Source: CAG-273 sp051891195
GTDB taxonomy: Bacteria; Bacillota; Clostridia; TANB77; CAG-508
Reading direction: 5' to 3'
Length of the DNA: 64,000 nt
Assembly: GCA_051891195.1 (NCBI GenBank)
Contig: JBJFEZ010000061.1
Coordinates: 1-64,000, forward strand
In this document: positions 17,822-25,499 of the stretch, piece by piece
Numbering within the stretch: position 1 is the stretch's first letter
Layout: each line of letters starts with the position of its first letter
The notes under the pieces: model-generated
Database searches by the model: none
What the model was told of the DNA's origin: nothing
Seen by the model: the letters and a program-made list of their open reading frames with translations, nothing else
Made by a program: the position numbers and the translations under genes

Positions 17822-17968
17822 AAGTTGTCATATATTTGTTTTTCAAGCGAATTAAGGTGGGGACCGACAAGTTAAAAACCGTTAGCGAATTGCACCGTGA
17901 GTAAAGCAAGTCGCTTTACGGTTTCTTATGCAGTTGGGGTGAGCAGAAAAATAAATATATGACAACTT
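17822..17968. repeat. structured inverted-repeat element B (23-base arms)
   Basis: Arms at 17822-17844 and 17946-17968 are 23-base inverted repeats with one mismatch. The 101-base core shares with element A the 5-prime block GTGGGGACCGACAA (17857-17870) and the 3-prime block CGGTTTCTTATGCAGTTGGGG-like (17919-17939). The inner stem AAACCGT/ACGGTTT replaces AAACCGC/GCGGTTT of element A: both sides changed together, which supports a conserved fold. Arm sequences are unrelated between A and B. It sits between cca and small-RNA locus 2. Confidence 0.75.
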
Positions 17969-18052
17969 AATAATAACGTTTCTATGAACTTTAACAATAT
18001 ATTTTACAATGTTTATTATTTTTAAAATTATTGTAATAAAGAAAAAAATTAT

Positions 18053-18081
18053 TTGACAAGATTTGTAAATTATGCTATTAT
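18053..18081 (+). promoter_or_regulatory. promoter of antisense RNA 2
   Basis: TTGACA (18053-18058), 17-base spacer, TATTAT (18076-18081). Confidence 0.7.
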
Positions 18082-18087
18082 ATACTT

Positions 18088-18164
18088 ACATTAAGCAATG
18101 TACTCTAGCTCGGATTGTGTATATTGTTTGCTCGTATGTGTATCGTAACTACACATACTTTTTT
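18088..18164 (+). ncRNA. antisense RNA 2, opposing the small ORF at 18227-18337
   Basis: A short RNA of about 77 bases with consensus promoter and a terminator hairpin (GTATGTGTA 18134-18142, TACACATAC 18150-18158, six T). Bases 18107-18120 are complementary, with one mismatch, to the first codons of the convergent small mRNA (18321-18334). The layout repeats that of the locus at 11349-11584. Confidence 0.58.
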
Positions 18165-18169
18165 ATGTT

Positions 18170-18207
18170 CAAAAAGTAAGGAAGCTTCGTAACAGCTTCC
18201 TTACTTT
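18170..18207 (-). terminator. terminator of the small ORF at 18227-18337
   Basis: Arms of 14 bases (18173-18186 and 18194-18207) around a 7-base loop, with a T run on the minus strand. It ends the message about 20 bases after the stop codon. Confidence 0.75.
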
Positions 18208-18226
18208 CGACTATGTATGACACATT

Positions 18227-18337
18227 TTAGTCTTTACTCTTCTTTGTTTTTTCTACTTGTGATTGAAGATTGTTGTTTTTGTCTTTTTCTTCTAAAAGTT
18301 TTTCAATCAACTTGAGAATAAGCTCGGCTTGTGTCAT
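18227..18337 (-). CDS. 36-residue peptide with convergent antisense RNA
   Basis: A small gene behind AAAGGGGGTAAATAAG. The peptide starts MTQAELILKLIEKLLEEK and continues as a very polar lysine-rich helix (VEKTKKSKD). It is amphipathic rather than membrane-spanning, so it differs in character from the peptide at 11501-11584, although start, ribosome site, terminator and antisense RNA are arranged the same way. It could be a type I toxin or a small regulatory protein. Codon use fits the genome. Confidence 0.5.
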   Translation of the reverse strand: MTQAELILKLIEKLLEEKDKNNNLQSQVEKTKKSKD

Positions 18338-18549
18338 CTTATTTACCCCCTTTCTATTTTTATGTAAAAAATTACCTTTTGACAATGAAAGGTTAATATC
18401 ATATTACAATATTTTCCAATTTAATTCAAGCGAACAGTTTAAAATTCTACAAATATATTTTTACAATGTTTAACCAAAAATAGAATACTAATATTGGCAG
18501 AAAATAATAAATTTTCTTGCACAAATAGAATTATGCTTTCATCAATGTT

Positions 18550-18572
18550 AAACGTTGCAATATACTTAGTTT
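18550..18572. repeat. solo arm of element C
   Basis: An exact inverted copy of 23 bases of the left arm of element C (9235-9257). No partner arm or core is present nearby. Apart from this, the 18338-18635 stretch holds nothing I can identify. Confidence 0.7.
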
Positions 18573-18635
18573 AAAATAAAATATTAAAGCCAAACCATTA
18601 TCTTGTAAAATTTATAATATTAGTGTTTTTATTTC

Positions 18636-18664
18636 TTGACATTGAGTATATTTAAGAATAGAAT
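18636..18664 (+). promoter_or_regulatory. sigma-A promoter of the por operon
   Basis: TTGACA (18636-18641), 17-base spacer, TAGAAT (18659-18664), about 35 bases before the porG start. Confidence 0.7.
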
Positions 18665-18699
18665 AATAGTTGTAAAATAAAAAAGGAGGAAAACTGCTT

Positions 18700-19278
18700 A
18701 TGAGTAATTTAGTTGAAATTAGATGGCACGGTAGAGGCGGTCAAGGTGCTAAAACAGCTTCTCTTTTATTAGCAGATGCTGCTTTTAACACAGGAAAATA
18801 CATTCAAGGCTTTCCAGAATATGGACCTGAAAGAATGGGTGCTCCTATTACTGCATATAACCGTATTAGTAATGACCCAATTCGTATTCATAGTAATATT
18901 TATGAACCTGACTATGTTGTAGTTGTAGATGATAGTCTACTAGAAGCAGTAGATGTAACAGCTGGTTTAAAGCCAAGTGGTGCTATAGTTATTAATACTA
19001 CTAAAGAAGGAGAAGAATTAAAACCTTTACTTAAAGGCTACACTGGAGATATTTATACTATTGATGCACGAAAAATATCTATAGAAGCCTTAGGCAAATA
19101 TTTTCCAAATACTCCAATGCTTGCAGCTGTTGTAAAAGTGTCTGGAGTTATTGAAGAAAAAGACTTTTTAACAGATATGGAAGGATCTTTTAAACATAAA
19201 TTTGCTAAGAAACCTGAAGTTATTGAAGGCAATATGAAAGCTTTAGAAATGGCTTTAAAAGAAGTAAAAAAAATATAA
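18700..19278 (+). CDS. porG: pyruvate:ferredoxin oxidoreductase gamma subunit
   Basis: First gene of a four-subunit 2-oxoacid:ferredoxin oxidoreductase that oxidises pyruvate to acetyl-CoA and CO2 and reduces ferredoxin. The 192-residue gamma subunit starts VEIRWHGRGGQGAKTAS and has the family segment GFPEYGPERMGAPITAYNRI and YEPDYVVVVDDSLL. The ATG at 18700 follows AAGGAGG. Order gamma, delta, alpha, beta is the archaeal/clostridial split type, in contrast to the single-chain enzyme of many clostridia. Confidence 0.94.
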   Translation: MSNLVEIRWHGRGGQGAKTASLLLADAAFNTGKYIQGFPEYGPERMGAPITAYNRISNDPIRIHSNIYEPDYVVVVDDSLLEAVDVTAGLKPSGAIVINTTKEGEELKPLLKGYTGDIYTIDARKISIEALGKYFPNTPMLAAVVKVSGVIEEKDFLTDMEGSFKHKFAKKPEVIEGNMKALEMALKEVKKI

Positions 19279-19324
19279 TGTTAAAATAACTCGCCTTAAA
19301 TAACAAAAAGAAAGGATGGTAAAA

Positions 19325-19603
19325 ATGATTGATAAAAATACTCCAGCTTGTGATATGACTATAGGTGGTAATATTTATGAAGCTGGTAATGCTTTAAAAT
19401 TTAAAACTGGTGACTGGAGAAGTGTTAAGCCTGTTTATTTATCAGAAAAATGTAAACAATGTGGTTTATGTTTTCCAGTTTGTCCAGATGATGCTATTCC
19501 AGTAGGTAAAGATGGAAAGCGCAGTGATTTTAATTATGATTATTGCAAAGGCTGCGGAGTTTGTGCAAAGGTTTGCCCTTTTGGTGCAATAGAGATGAAA
19601 TAA
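19325..19603 (+). CDS. porD: pyruvate:ferredoxin oxidoreductase delta (ferredoxin-like) subunit
   Basis: A 92-residue ferredoxin-type subunit that passes electrons out of the enzyme. It carries two 4Fe-4S motifs, CKQCGLCFPVCP and CKGCGVCAKVCP, each followed by the expected hydrophobic loop. The start at 19325 has AAAGGA 8 bases upstream; an in-frame ATG at 19316 overlaps that ribosome site and is unlikely. It lies between porG and porA with short gaps. Confidence 0.94.
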   Translation: MIDKNTPACDMTIGGNIYEAGNALKFKTGDWRSVKPVYLSEKCKQCGLCFPVCPDDAIPVGKDGKRSDFNYDYCKGCGVCAKVCPFGAIEMK

Positions 19604-19619
19604 AAAAGGAGGATAAAAA

Positions 19620-20810
19620 ATGTCAATTAGAGAAAGATTAAGTGGAAATGAAGCTGCTGCAATAGCTATGAAACAAATTAATCCTGATGTTGTAGCTGCT
19701 TTTCCTATAACACCTTCAACTGAAATACCACAATACTTTTCTACTTTTGTTAGTAATGGAACAGTAGATACAGAGTTTGTGGCTGTTGAAAGTGAACACA
19801 GTGCTATGAGTGCTTGTGTTGGTGCAGAAGCTGCTGGTTCTAGAGCAATGACTGCTACTTCTGCTAATGGTTTATCATATATGTGGGAGATGATATATAT
19901 TGCTTCTAGTTTAAGACTTCCAATAGTTATGAGTTTAGTAAACCGTGCCGTATCTGGTCCATTAAATATTCACAATGACCATTCAGATGCTATGGGTGTT
20001 CGTGATAGTGGATGGATTATGCTTTTTTCTGAAAACAATCAAGAAGCATATGACAATTTAATTATGGCACATAGAATAGCTGAGCACAAAGATGTATTAT
20101 TACCTTTAATGGTATGTCAAGATGGTTTTATTACATCACATTCTATTGAAAATATTGAATTAATTGAAGATGATAAGGTTAAAGAATTTGTAGGTAAATA
20201 CCAACCAGAACATTATTTATTAAATCCTAAAGAACCAATAGCAATAGGACCTTTAGATTTACAAGCATATTTATTTGAGCATAAATATCAACAAGCTGAA
20301 GCTATGCGAAATGCTAAAAAAGTTATTTTAGATGTAGCTAAAGACTTTGAAAAAATGACTGGCAGAAAATATTCGTTTTTTGAAGAATACAGAATGGAAG
20401 ATGCTGAAATTGCAGTTGTTTGTATGAACTCAACTGCTGGTACTACTAAAACAGTTGTAGATGACTTAAGAGAAAAAGGCATTAAAGCTGGTATGGTAAA
20501 AGTTCGTGTATTTAGACCTTTCCCAGCAGAAGAAATTGCTGAAGCTTTAGGTAACTTAAAAGCAGTGGCAATAATGGATAAAGCAGATTCTTTAAATGCT
20601 ATGGGAGGAGCTTTGTTTGAAGATGTTACCTCTAGTATGTATACAGCTAAAAAGCAAGTACCTGCTGTAAGCTATGTTTATGGTATAGGTGGTAGAGATA
20701 CTACATCTAAAGATATAAATGAAGTATTTAGCTATTTACAAAATGTAGCTAAAACTGGAGAAATTGATAATCCTTACCGTTATGTTGGATTAAGAAAAGG
20801 AGATGAATAA
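19620..20810 (+). CDS. porA: pyruvate:ferredoxin oxidoreductase alpha subunit
   Basis: The 396-residue alpha subunit contributes the pyrimidine-side thiamine-diphosphate domain. Motifs include GNEAAAIAMKQINPDVVAAF and ITPSTEIPQYF, EFVAVESEHSAMSACVGAEA, and ATSANGLSYMWEM. The transketolase C-terminal domain follows with VRVFRPFPAEEI. Start behind AAGGAGG; the end overlaps or abuts porB. Confidence 0.95.
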   Translation: MSIRERLSGNEAAAIAMKQINPDVVAAFPITPSTEIPQYFSTFVSNGTVDTEFVAVESEHSAMSACVGAEAAGSRAMTATSANGLSYMWEMIYIASSLRLPIVMSLVNRAVSGPLNIHNDHSDAMGVRDSGWIMLFSENNQEAYDNLIMAHRIAEHKDVLLPLMVCQDGFITSHSIENIELIEDDKVKEFVGKYQPEHYLLNPKEPIAIGPLDLQAYLFEHKYQQAEAMRNAKKVILDVAKDFEKMTGRKYSFFEEYRMEDAEIAVVCMNSTAGTTKTVVDDLREKGIKAGMVKVRVFRPFPAEEIAEALGNLKAVAIMDKADSLNAMGGALFEDVTSSMYTAKKQVPAVSYVYGIGGRDTTSKDINEVFSYLQNVAKTGEIDNPYRYVGLRKGDE

Positions 20811-20811
20811 T

Positions 20812-21765
20812 ATGGCATATAATTTAAAAGAAGTAGTGGCAAATAAGCCATCTAGATTTACAGCAGGGCATAGAATGTGTGCTGGTTGTGGTGCTCCACC
20901 AGTTGCTCGTATGATTTTAAGAGCACTAAAACCTGAAGACCACGCAGTAATTACTAATGCTACTGGTTGTATGGAAGTTTCAAGCTTTATATACCCATAC
21001 ACAGCTTGGACAGATTCATTTATTCATACTGCTTTTGAAAATGCAGCGTCAACTTGCAGTGGTGTTGAAGCAGCTTACCGTTCATTAAAAAAGCAAGGAA
21101 AACTTCCTGCTGATGAACATACAAAGTTCATTGCATTTGGCGGAGATGGCGGTACTTATGATATTGGTATTCAAAGCCTATCAGGTGCTATGGAAAGAGG
21201 ACACGATATGGTTTATGTATGTTATGACAATGGAGCATATATGAATACAGGTATACAACGTTCTTCTGCAACTCCAAGATTTGCAGACACTACGACATCT
21301 CCTGCAGGAGAAGTTATTCCTGGAAAAATGCAATCTAGAAAAGACTTAGCCGAAGTTATGGCAGCACATCATTTACCATATGTTGCACAATCTATAGCTT
21401 ATGCTAATTTTAAAGATTTATATGAAAAAGCTGAAAAAGCTATTTATACTGAAGGACCTTGCTTCTTAAACGTATTGGCACCTTGCCCTAGAGGATGGGG
21501 TTATCCAACAGATATGCTAATGCAAATAAATAAATTAGCTGTTGAAACTTGCTATTGGCCATTATATGAAGTTATTGATGGAAAATATGTAATTAATTAT
21601 AAACCTGCTAAAAAACTTCCTGTAGAAGAATTTCTAAGACCACAAAAACGTTTTAAACATATGTTTAAACCAGGTAATGAATGGATGATTGAAGAATTCC
21701 AAAAAGAGGTTGATAAACGTTGGGAATCACTTTTAGCTTTGGAAGAAATGAGTAATAAAATGTAA
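20812..21765 (+). CDS. porB: pyruvate:ferredoxin oxidoreductase beta subunit
   Basis: The beta subunit (317 residues from this start) binds thiamine diphosphate and one 4Fe-4S cluster. The N-terminal CAGCGAPP supplies two cluster cysteines and ATGCMEV another. The diphosphate-binding motif is FGGDGGTYDIGIQSL with CYDNGAYMNTG. The start at 20812 has AAGGAG about 10 bases upstream; an in-frame ATG at 20803 inside the porA end would add three residues. It ends directly in a strong terminator. Confidence 0.95.
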   Translation: MAYNLKEVVANKPSRFTAGHRMCAGCGAPPVARMILRALKPEDHAVITNATGCMEVSSFIYPYTAWTDSFIHTAFENAASTCSGVEAAYRSLKKQGKLPADEHTKFIAFGGDGGTYDIGIQSLSGAMERGHDMVYVCYDNGAYMNTGIQRSSATPRFADTTTSPAGEVIPGKMQSRKDLAEVMAAHHLPYVAQSIAYANFKDLYEKAEKAIYTEGPCFLNVLAPCPRGWGYPTDMLMQINKLAVETCYWPLYEVIDGKYVINYKPAKKLPVEEFLRPQKRFKHMFKPGNEWMIEEFQKEVDKRWESLLALEEMSNKM

Positions 21766-21808
21766 ATAAATTAAGGAGATTTGCATTGCAAATCTCCTTA
21801 ATTTATTT
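21764..21808. terminator. bidirectional terminator between porB and gpr
   Basis: A near-perfect 45-base palindrome: two 22-base arms (21764-21785, 21787-21808) around one base. It overlaps the last bases of both convergent genes. Confidence 0.85.
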
Positions 21809-22746
21809 TAGTTTATTGCAAAGTTAATTCCCCTTGCAATAACATCTTTCATATTTTCTATTAAATCATCAATTTCTTTTGGTGTAACAATAAAATTATA
21901 TTCCTCAGGTGCTAACACCTCTTTAATCATCTCGTATTTATCTTCTTCTTGTAATTGATTTAAAAATTCATTAGATTTAGCCTCGCTTTGCACTTTTTGA
22001 ATAAACAAATCCAAGCTATCTGCAGCTATTGTTGCTGCTTCTACAACAGTTGGAACTCCTATAGCTATAACAGGTATTCCTAGTGTGTCAATGGTTAATT
22101 CTTTTCTTTGATTTCCTACCCCCGCCCCTGGTATAATTCCTGTATCTGCAATTTGCACTGTACTACTTATTCTTTCTATACTTCTTGAAGCCAATGCATC
22201 AATTACAATTAGTAGTTTAGGATGAATATTGTCAACTATTCCTTTTAGTATTTCTAGTGTTTCAATTCCTGTTGTTCCTAAAACTCCCGGAGACACTGCA
22301 CTAACAGGTCTTGTATTTCTATCTAATACATCTGGCATATATGTTAGTAAATGCCTTGTAATATCAATTTCTTGTACTACTTTTGGACCTAAAGCATCTG
22401 GAGTAACATATAAATTACCTAATCCTACAACTAATATAGGTTCTTGCTCTCCTGCTAAATTTTTTATTAAAACTTTTAATTCTTTTGTTAATGCTTCTGA
22501 AGCCTTTTGTATGTTATCTTGTGATGCAACTTTTAAATTTTTAATATCTAGTGTAATATAGCTTCCCTTCTTTTTTCCTATAGCTTTTTCCCCATTATCA
22601 TTTAGTACCTTTACCCTAGTAATTTTAATATCTTCTCCTATATTTTCTTCTTGCGTTTCTATTCCTTCTACTTCGTTTGCAATATTATTAGCCTTTTTAT
22701 ATAAATCACGTCTTTCTAAAGCTAAATCTGTTCTAAAGTTAATCAT
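21808..22746 (-). CDS. gpr: GPR endopeptidase (spore protease)
   Basis: GPR is an aspartic-like endoprotease made in the forespore as a zymogen; during germination it degrades the small acid-soluble spore proteins that coat DNA. The 312-residue protein starts with the propeptide region INFRTDLALERRD and contains PILVVGLGNLYVTPDALGP, VLDRNTRPVSAVSPGVLG, and LLIVIDALASRS, all family hallmarks. It is intact and monocistronic. It is the clearest evidence that this organism forms endospores. Confidence 0.95.
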   Translation of the reverse strand: MINFRTDLALERRDLYKKANNIANEVEGIETQEENIGEDIKITRVKVLNDNGEKAIGKKKGSYITLDIKNLKVASQDNIQKASEALTKELKVLIKNLAGEQEPILVVGLGNLYVTPDALGPKVVQEIDITRHLLTYMPDVLDRNTRPVSAVSPGVLGTTGIETLEILKGIVDNIHPKLLIVIDALASRSIERISSTVQIADTGIIPGAGVGNQRKELTIDTLGIPVIAIGVPTVVEAATIAADSLDLFIQKVQSEAKSNEFLNQLQEEDKYEMIKEVLAPEEYNFIVTPKEIDDLIENMKDVIARGINFAIN

Positions 22747-22876
22747 AAAAATACACCTTCTCTAAAAAAGTTTATTAACTTTAGTATTTCCTTAAATTTT
22801 TATAAATATACTTAAATAAAGTTAAAATATACTTGATATTTTGTTTTTTTTTTGGTATTATATTAAGGTAATATAT

Positions 22877-22917
22877 GCAGGTGTGGCGGAATTGGCAGAC
22901 GCACAGGACTCAAAATC
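22877..22917 (+). pseudogene. 5-prime half of tRNA-Leu(CAA), split by the mobile element (attL)
   Basis: The acceptor strand GCAGGTG, D arm and anticodon loop of a leucine tRNA with anticodon CAA are present, but the sequence leaves the tRNA inside the 3-prime side of the anticodon stem. The missing half, whose CACCTGC pairs with GCAGGTG, is at 33579-33635. The shared 11-base core GACTCAAAATC (22907-22917) is the attachment site. Confidence 0.85.
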
Positions 22918-23002
22918 TAAATGGATTTTTTTCGTGTTGAAACTTATAAGTATTGAAAATAGTAATGTTTAGATATTTGCTAGAGTTGAAAAATGCTCAA
23001 AC

Positions 23003-23021
23003 ATCTAACAAATATCTAACA
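23003..23021. repeat. integrase arm-site repeats, left end
   Basis: Two direct copies of ATCTAACA (23003-23010 and 23014-23021). Three copies occur at the right end of the element, so these are probable arm-type integrase binding sites. Confidence 0.55.
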
Positions 23022-23054
23022 TAATTGTAAAACCGCCAAAATTTAATAAAATAT

Positions 23055-23140
23055 GTCGATGTGGCGGAATAGGCAGACGCACAGGTCTCAAAAACCTGCG
23101 GATAACATCCATGTGGGTTCGATTCCCACCATCGACACCA
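23055..23140 (+). tRNA. tRNA-Leu (anticodon CAA)
   Basis: A complete 86-base class II tRNA with encoded CCA. Acceptor GTCGATG pairs with CATCGAC; the anticodon stem CAGGT/ACCTG closes the loop CTCAAAA, giving anticodon CAA; a long variable arm (CGGATAACATCCATG) marks leucine; the T arm is GTGGG/CCCAC. It lies inside the mobile element, between the left attachment site and the integrase gene, and decodes the same codon (TTG) as the host tRNA that the element disrupts. Confidence 0.95.
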
Positions 23141-23145
23141 TATAA

Positions 23146-24417
23146 CTAATTACTTTGAGAAGATGAAGATGTGCTTTCTTCATTTTCTTTTTTTGTATCT
23201 GTAAATTTTAATGCATTAACCAGAGCATCTGCTGAAAGCTTTTTAGAATTAACATCTAAATGAGCATATAAATTAGCTGTAGTAGAAAAATTAGAATGAC
23301 CAAGCCATTCTTGTATAGCTTTCATAGGAATACCTTTAGCAAGTAATAAACTCGCACAGGAATGCCTTAAATCGTGAAAACGAATATGTTTCATACCGAT
23401 TTTATTTAATAATATACTAAAATGTTCTGAAATATAGTCAGGGCGAATTAATCTGCCTTGAGGATTAACAAAAACATAATCTAAATATTTTCTATTATAA
23501 GTTTTTCCAAAAGCCTTTTTAAATGCTTCTTGTTTTTCTTTAAGTTCTAAAAGTTTATCTGCAATATCATCTAATAAAGGCAATGACCTATAACTAGATT
23601 TATTTTTTGTTTTGTCTTTGCATTCAATTTTTCTATTATTACCTTCTGTGTTTGTTACCGTAACAGTATGCTTTATAGTAAATGTTAGGTTTTCAAAATC
23701 AAATGAGTCCCATTTTAAACCTAAAACTTCACTTCTTCTTAAACCATAAAAAGCAGTAACTAAAATAATAACTTCTAAAGGATCACCTTTAGATTTCTCA
23801 AATAAAGTATTTAATTCAGTTTGAGTATAATAGCTTCCTATATATTGTTCTACTTTAGGTTTTTGAACTTTATCAGCTGGATTACTAGGAATAATATCCA
23901 TTTTAAAAGCGTATTCTAAACATTTTCTTATAATGGCGTGATGATGCACAACAGTGTTGGCAGAAAGATGTTTTTCAACCATTAATTCATTATAAAAATC
24001 TTGAATATGAACATGGGTTAGGTCTACTAACTTTATAGGATTTTCAGTAAAATATTTCTTGATATGATTATTGGATATTTGCCTATAAGATGTGAACGTA
24101 GAATTTTCTACAGTATGCCTAATAATTTCTAGCCAATAAAAAAGATACTCTATAAAAAGAATATCACTTGAATTATTATTTGATTTTGAATTGTTTAGAG
24201 CTTTTAAATTTAGTTCTTTTTCTAAATTTGCTCTTATTTCTTCAGCTTTTGCCATAGCTTGTTTTTTATTTCCGCGTTCTTTTAAACCAGTAGAACGCCA
24301 AGGTTGTTGTCTTTTTCCGTTTTCATCATAGTATTCTAAAACTGCTTGATATATTCCATTTCGAACAACAAGACTACTTAGAGATACTTTAATTTGTTGT
24401 AAATTTTCTGTTACCAT
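23146..24417 (-). CDS. int: tyrosine recombinase integrase (Tn916 type)
   Basis: This 423-residue site-specific recombinase inserts and excises the element at tRNA-Leu. It has an N-terminal arm-binding domain (YQAVLEYYDENGKRQQPW), a SAM-like core-binding domain (FIEYLFYWLEI ... HIKKYFTENPIK), and the catalytic domain with the conserved Arg in TAFYGLRRSEVLGLKW, HDLRHSCASLL, and the nucleophile Tyr in TTANLYAHLD. It lies beside the left attachment site, as expected. The 3-prime end comes close to the tRNA, with 5 bases between the encoded CCA and the stop. Confidence 0.96.
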   Translation of the reverse strand: MVTENLQQIKVSLSSLVVRNGIYQAVLEYYDENGKRQQPWRSTGLKERGNKKQAMAKAEEIRANLEKELNLKALNNSKSNNNSSDILFIEYLFYWLEIIRHTVENSTFTSYRQISNNHIKKYFTENPIKLVDLTHVHIQDFYNELMVEKHLSANTVVHHHAIIRKCLEYAFKMDIIPSNPADKVQKPKVEQYIGSYYTQTELNTLFEKSKGDPLEVIILVTAFYGLRRSEVLGLKWDSFDFENLTFTIKHTVTVTNTEGNNRKIECKDKTKNKSSYRSLPLLDDIADKLLELKEKQEAFKKAFGKTYNRKYLDYVFVNPQGRLIRPDYISEHFSILLNKIGMKHIRFHDLRHSCASLLLAKGIPMKAIQEWLGHSNFSTTANLYAHLDVNSKKLSADALVNALKFTDTKKENEESTSSSSQSN

Positions 24418-24495
24418 TATAAACTCCTTTCTGATGTAACAGACTAAATTAATTTACTATTGATTTTGTTCTTTGTAGTAAATATAAAATTTAGC

Positions 24496-24708
24496 CTAAA
24501 CAACACTTTGATTTAATAAATAAGAAATAATATTTTGTTTAGGAATTTTATATTGTCTACCAACTTTTATAGACTTAATAGTATTTTGCTTTACTAACCT
24601 ATAAGCAAGAGTAATTCCTATGCCTAGCATTTCTGCTAATTGATTTACATTTACTACATCTTTATATGCAGTAAACATAGTAGAGTAATTTTGTTTTAAA
24701 TCTTTCAT
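24496..24708 (-). CDS. xis: excisionase-family DNA-binding protein
   Basis: A 70-residue helix-turn-helix protein of the MerR-like excisionase family: VNQLAEMLGIGITLAYRLVKQ is the DNA-binding helix pair and IKSIKVGRQYKIPKQNIISYL is the wing and following helix. It precedes the integrase gene by about 80 bases on the same strand, the usual Xis-Int arrangement, and probably sets the direction of recombination. Start at 24708 behind AAGGAGG. Confidence 0.85.
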   Translation of the reverse strand: MKDLKQNYSTMFTAYKDVVNVNQLAEMLGIGITLAYRLVKQNTIKSIKVGRQYKIPKQNIISYLLNQSVV

Positions 24709-24812
24709 ACGATGACCTCCTTTTCAAAAATCTCAATAGCTAAATAATTTTCGCTATATGTATTGCGTATTGGATTTTGAGAAAGGTAAATCTCTTACTT
24801 GGTCTAATTTCT

Positions 24813-25241
24813 TTAAAAAGCATTCATACTAATTCTTTTTGGTGCATCAAAGCCAGCTTTAATTCCCTTTAGCATGACAAATTGATTTTTAATACTATCA
24901 TAAGCGTAAATACTAGAATTAGCTTTCTTAAAGGCATAGTCAGAAAGAGGATGAGGGTTATAAGAAAGTTCTATTGAATCTTGTCTTTGTTGTTCTAATA
25001 ATTGCTCGTAAGCGATATCTTTTTCTTTTTTTCTAACATAATTCTTCTGATATTCGGCTTGAGCAATTTTGCGTTTTTCTGCATTACTAGATTTTCTAGA
25101 ACTTTTTTCATTTTCATATCGTCCATCTTTTTTGATTATTTTAGAAATATATTGTTGAGAAGCATTAACTATTTCTGCAATTTCTATTTGTTTTAAATGC
25201 TTATTAAAATATAAATCTAATATTTGCTCTTTCTTATCCAA
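24813..25241 (-). CDS. helix-turn-helix protein of the mobile element
   Basis: A 142-residue protein. The likely start is the TTG at 25241, because AAAGGAGG lies 6 to 14 bases upstream; earlier ATG codons (25259, 25379) would place that ribosome site inside the coding region. The N-terminal 45 residues look like a sigma-70 region-4 type or resolvase-like helix-turn-helix (ILDLYFNKHLKQIEIAEIVN, ASQQYISKIIKKDGR). The rest is charged and helical. It may regulate the element. No firm family match. Confidence 0.6.
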   Translation of the reverse strand: MDKKEQILDLYFNKHLKQIEIAEIVNASQQYISKIIKKDGRYENEKSSRKSSNAEKRKIAQAEYQKNYVRKKEKDIAYEQLLEQQRQDSIELSYNPHPLSDYAFKKANSSIYAYDSIKNQFVMLKGIKAGFDAPKRISMNAF

Positions 25242-25499
25242 AAAATTTCCTCCTTTCATTTGGTTGTATTTTTGTTTGTTGATTTTTAGATACAATAATC
25301 CTAATGACTTTTTTGGTGATTTTCCAAACAAAACTTGACTATTGTCTATAAAAAAGATATAATAGTAATATCTTAACAAGGTTTAACAATTATAAAATGT
25401 AATAATTACTATTAATCACTAATTACATTATAGAGTAATAATTCATACTTGTCAAGTATTACATATAAAATTTTTGAAAAAATTTTTAGGAGAGTGAAA

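Noticed and set aside
18270..18473. A 67-codon plus-strand ORF overlapping small locus 2
   Set aside because: Starts at TTG without a ribosome site and lies antisense to the small ORF with the strong GGGGG site.
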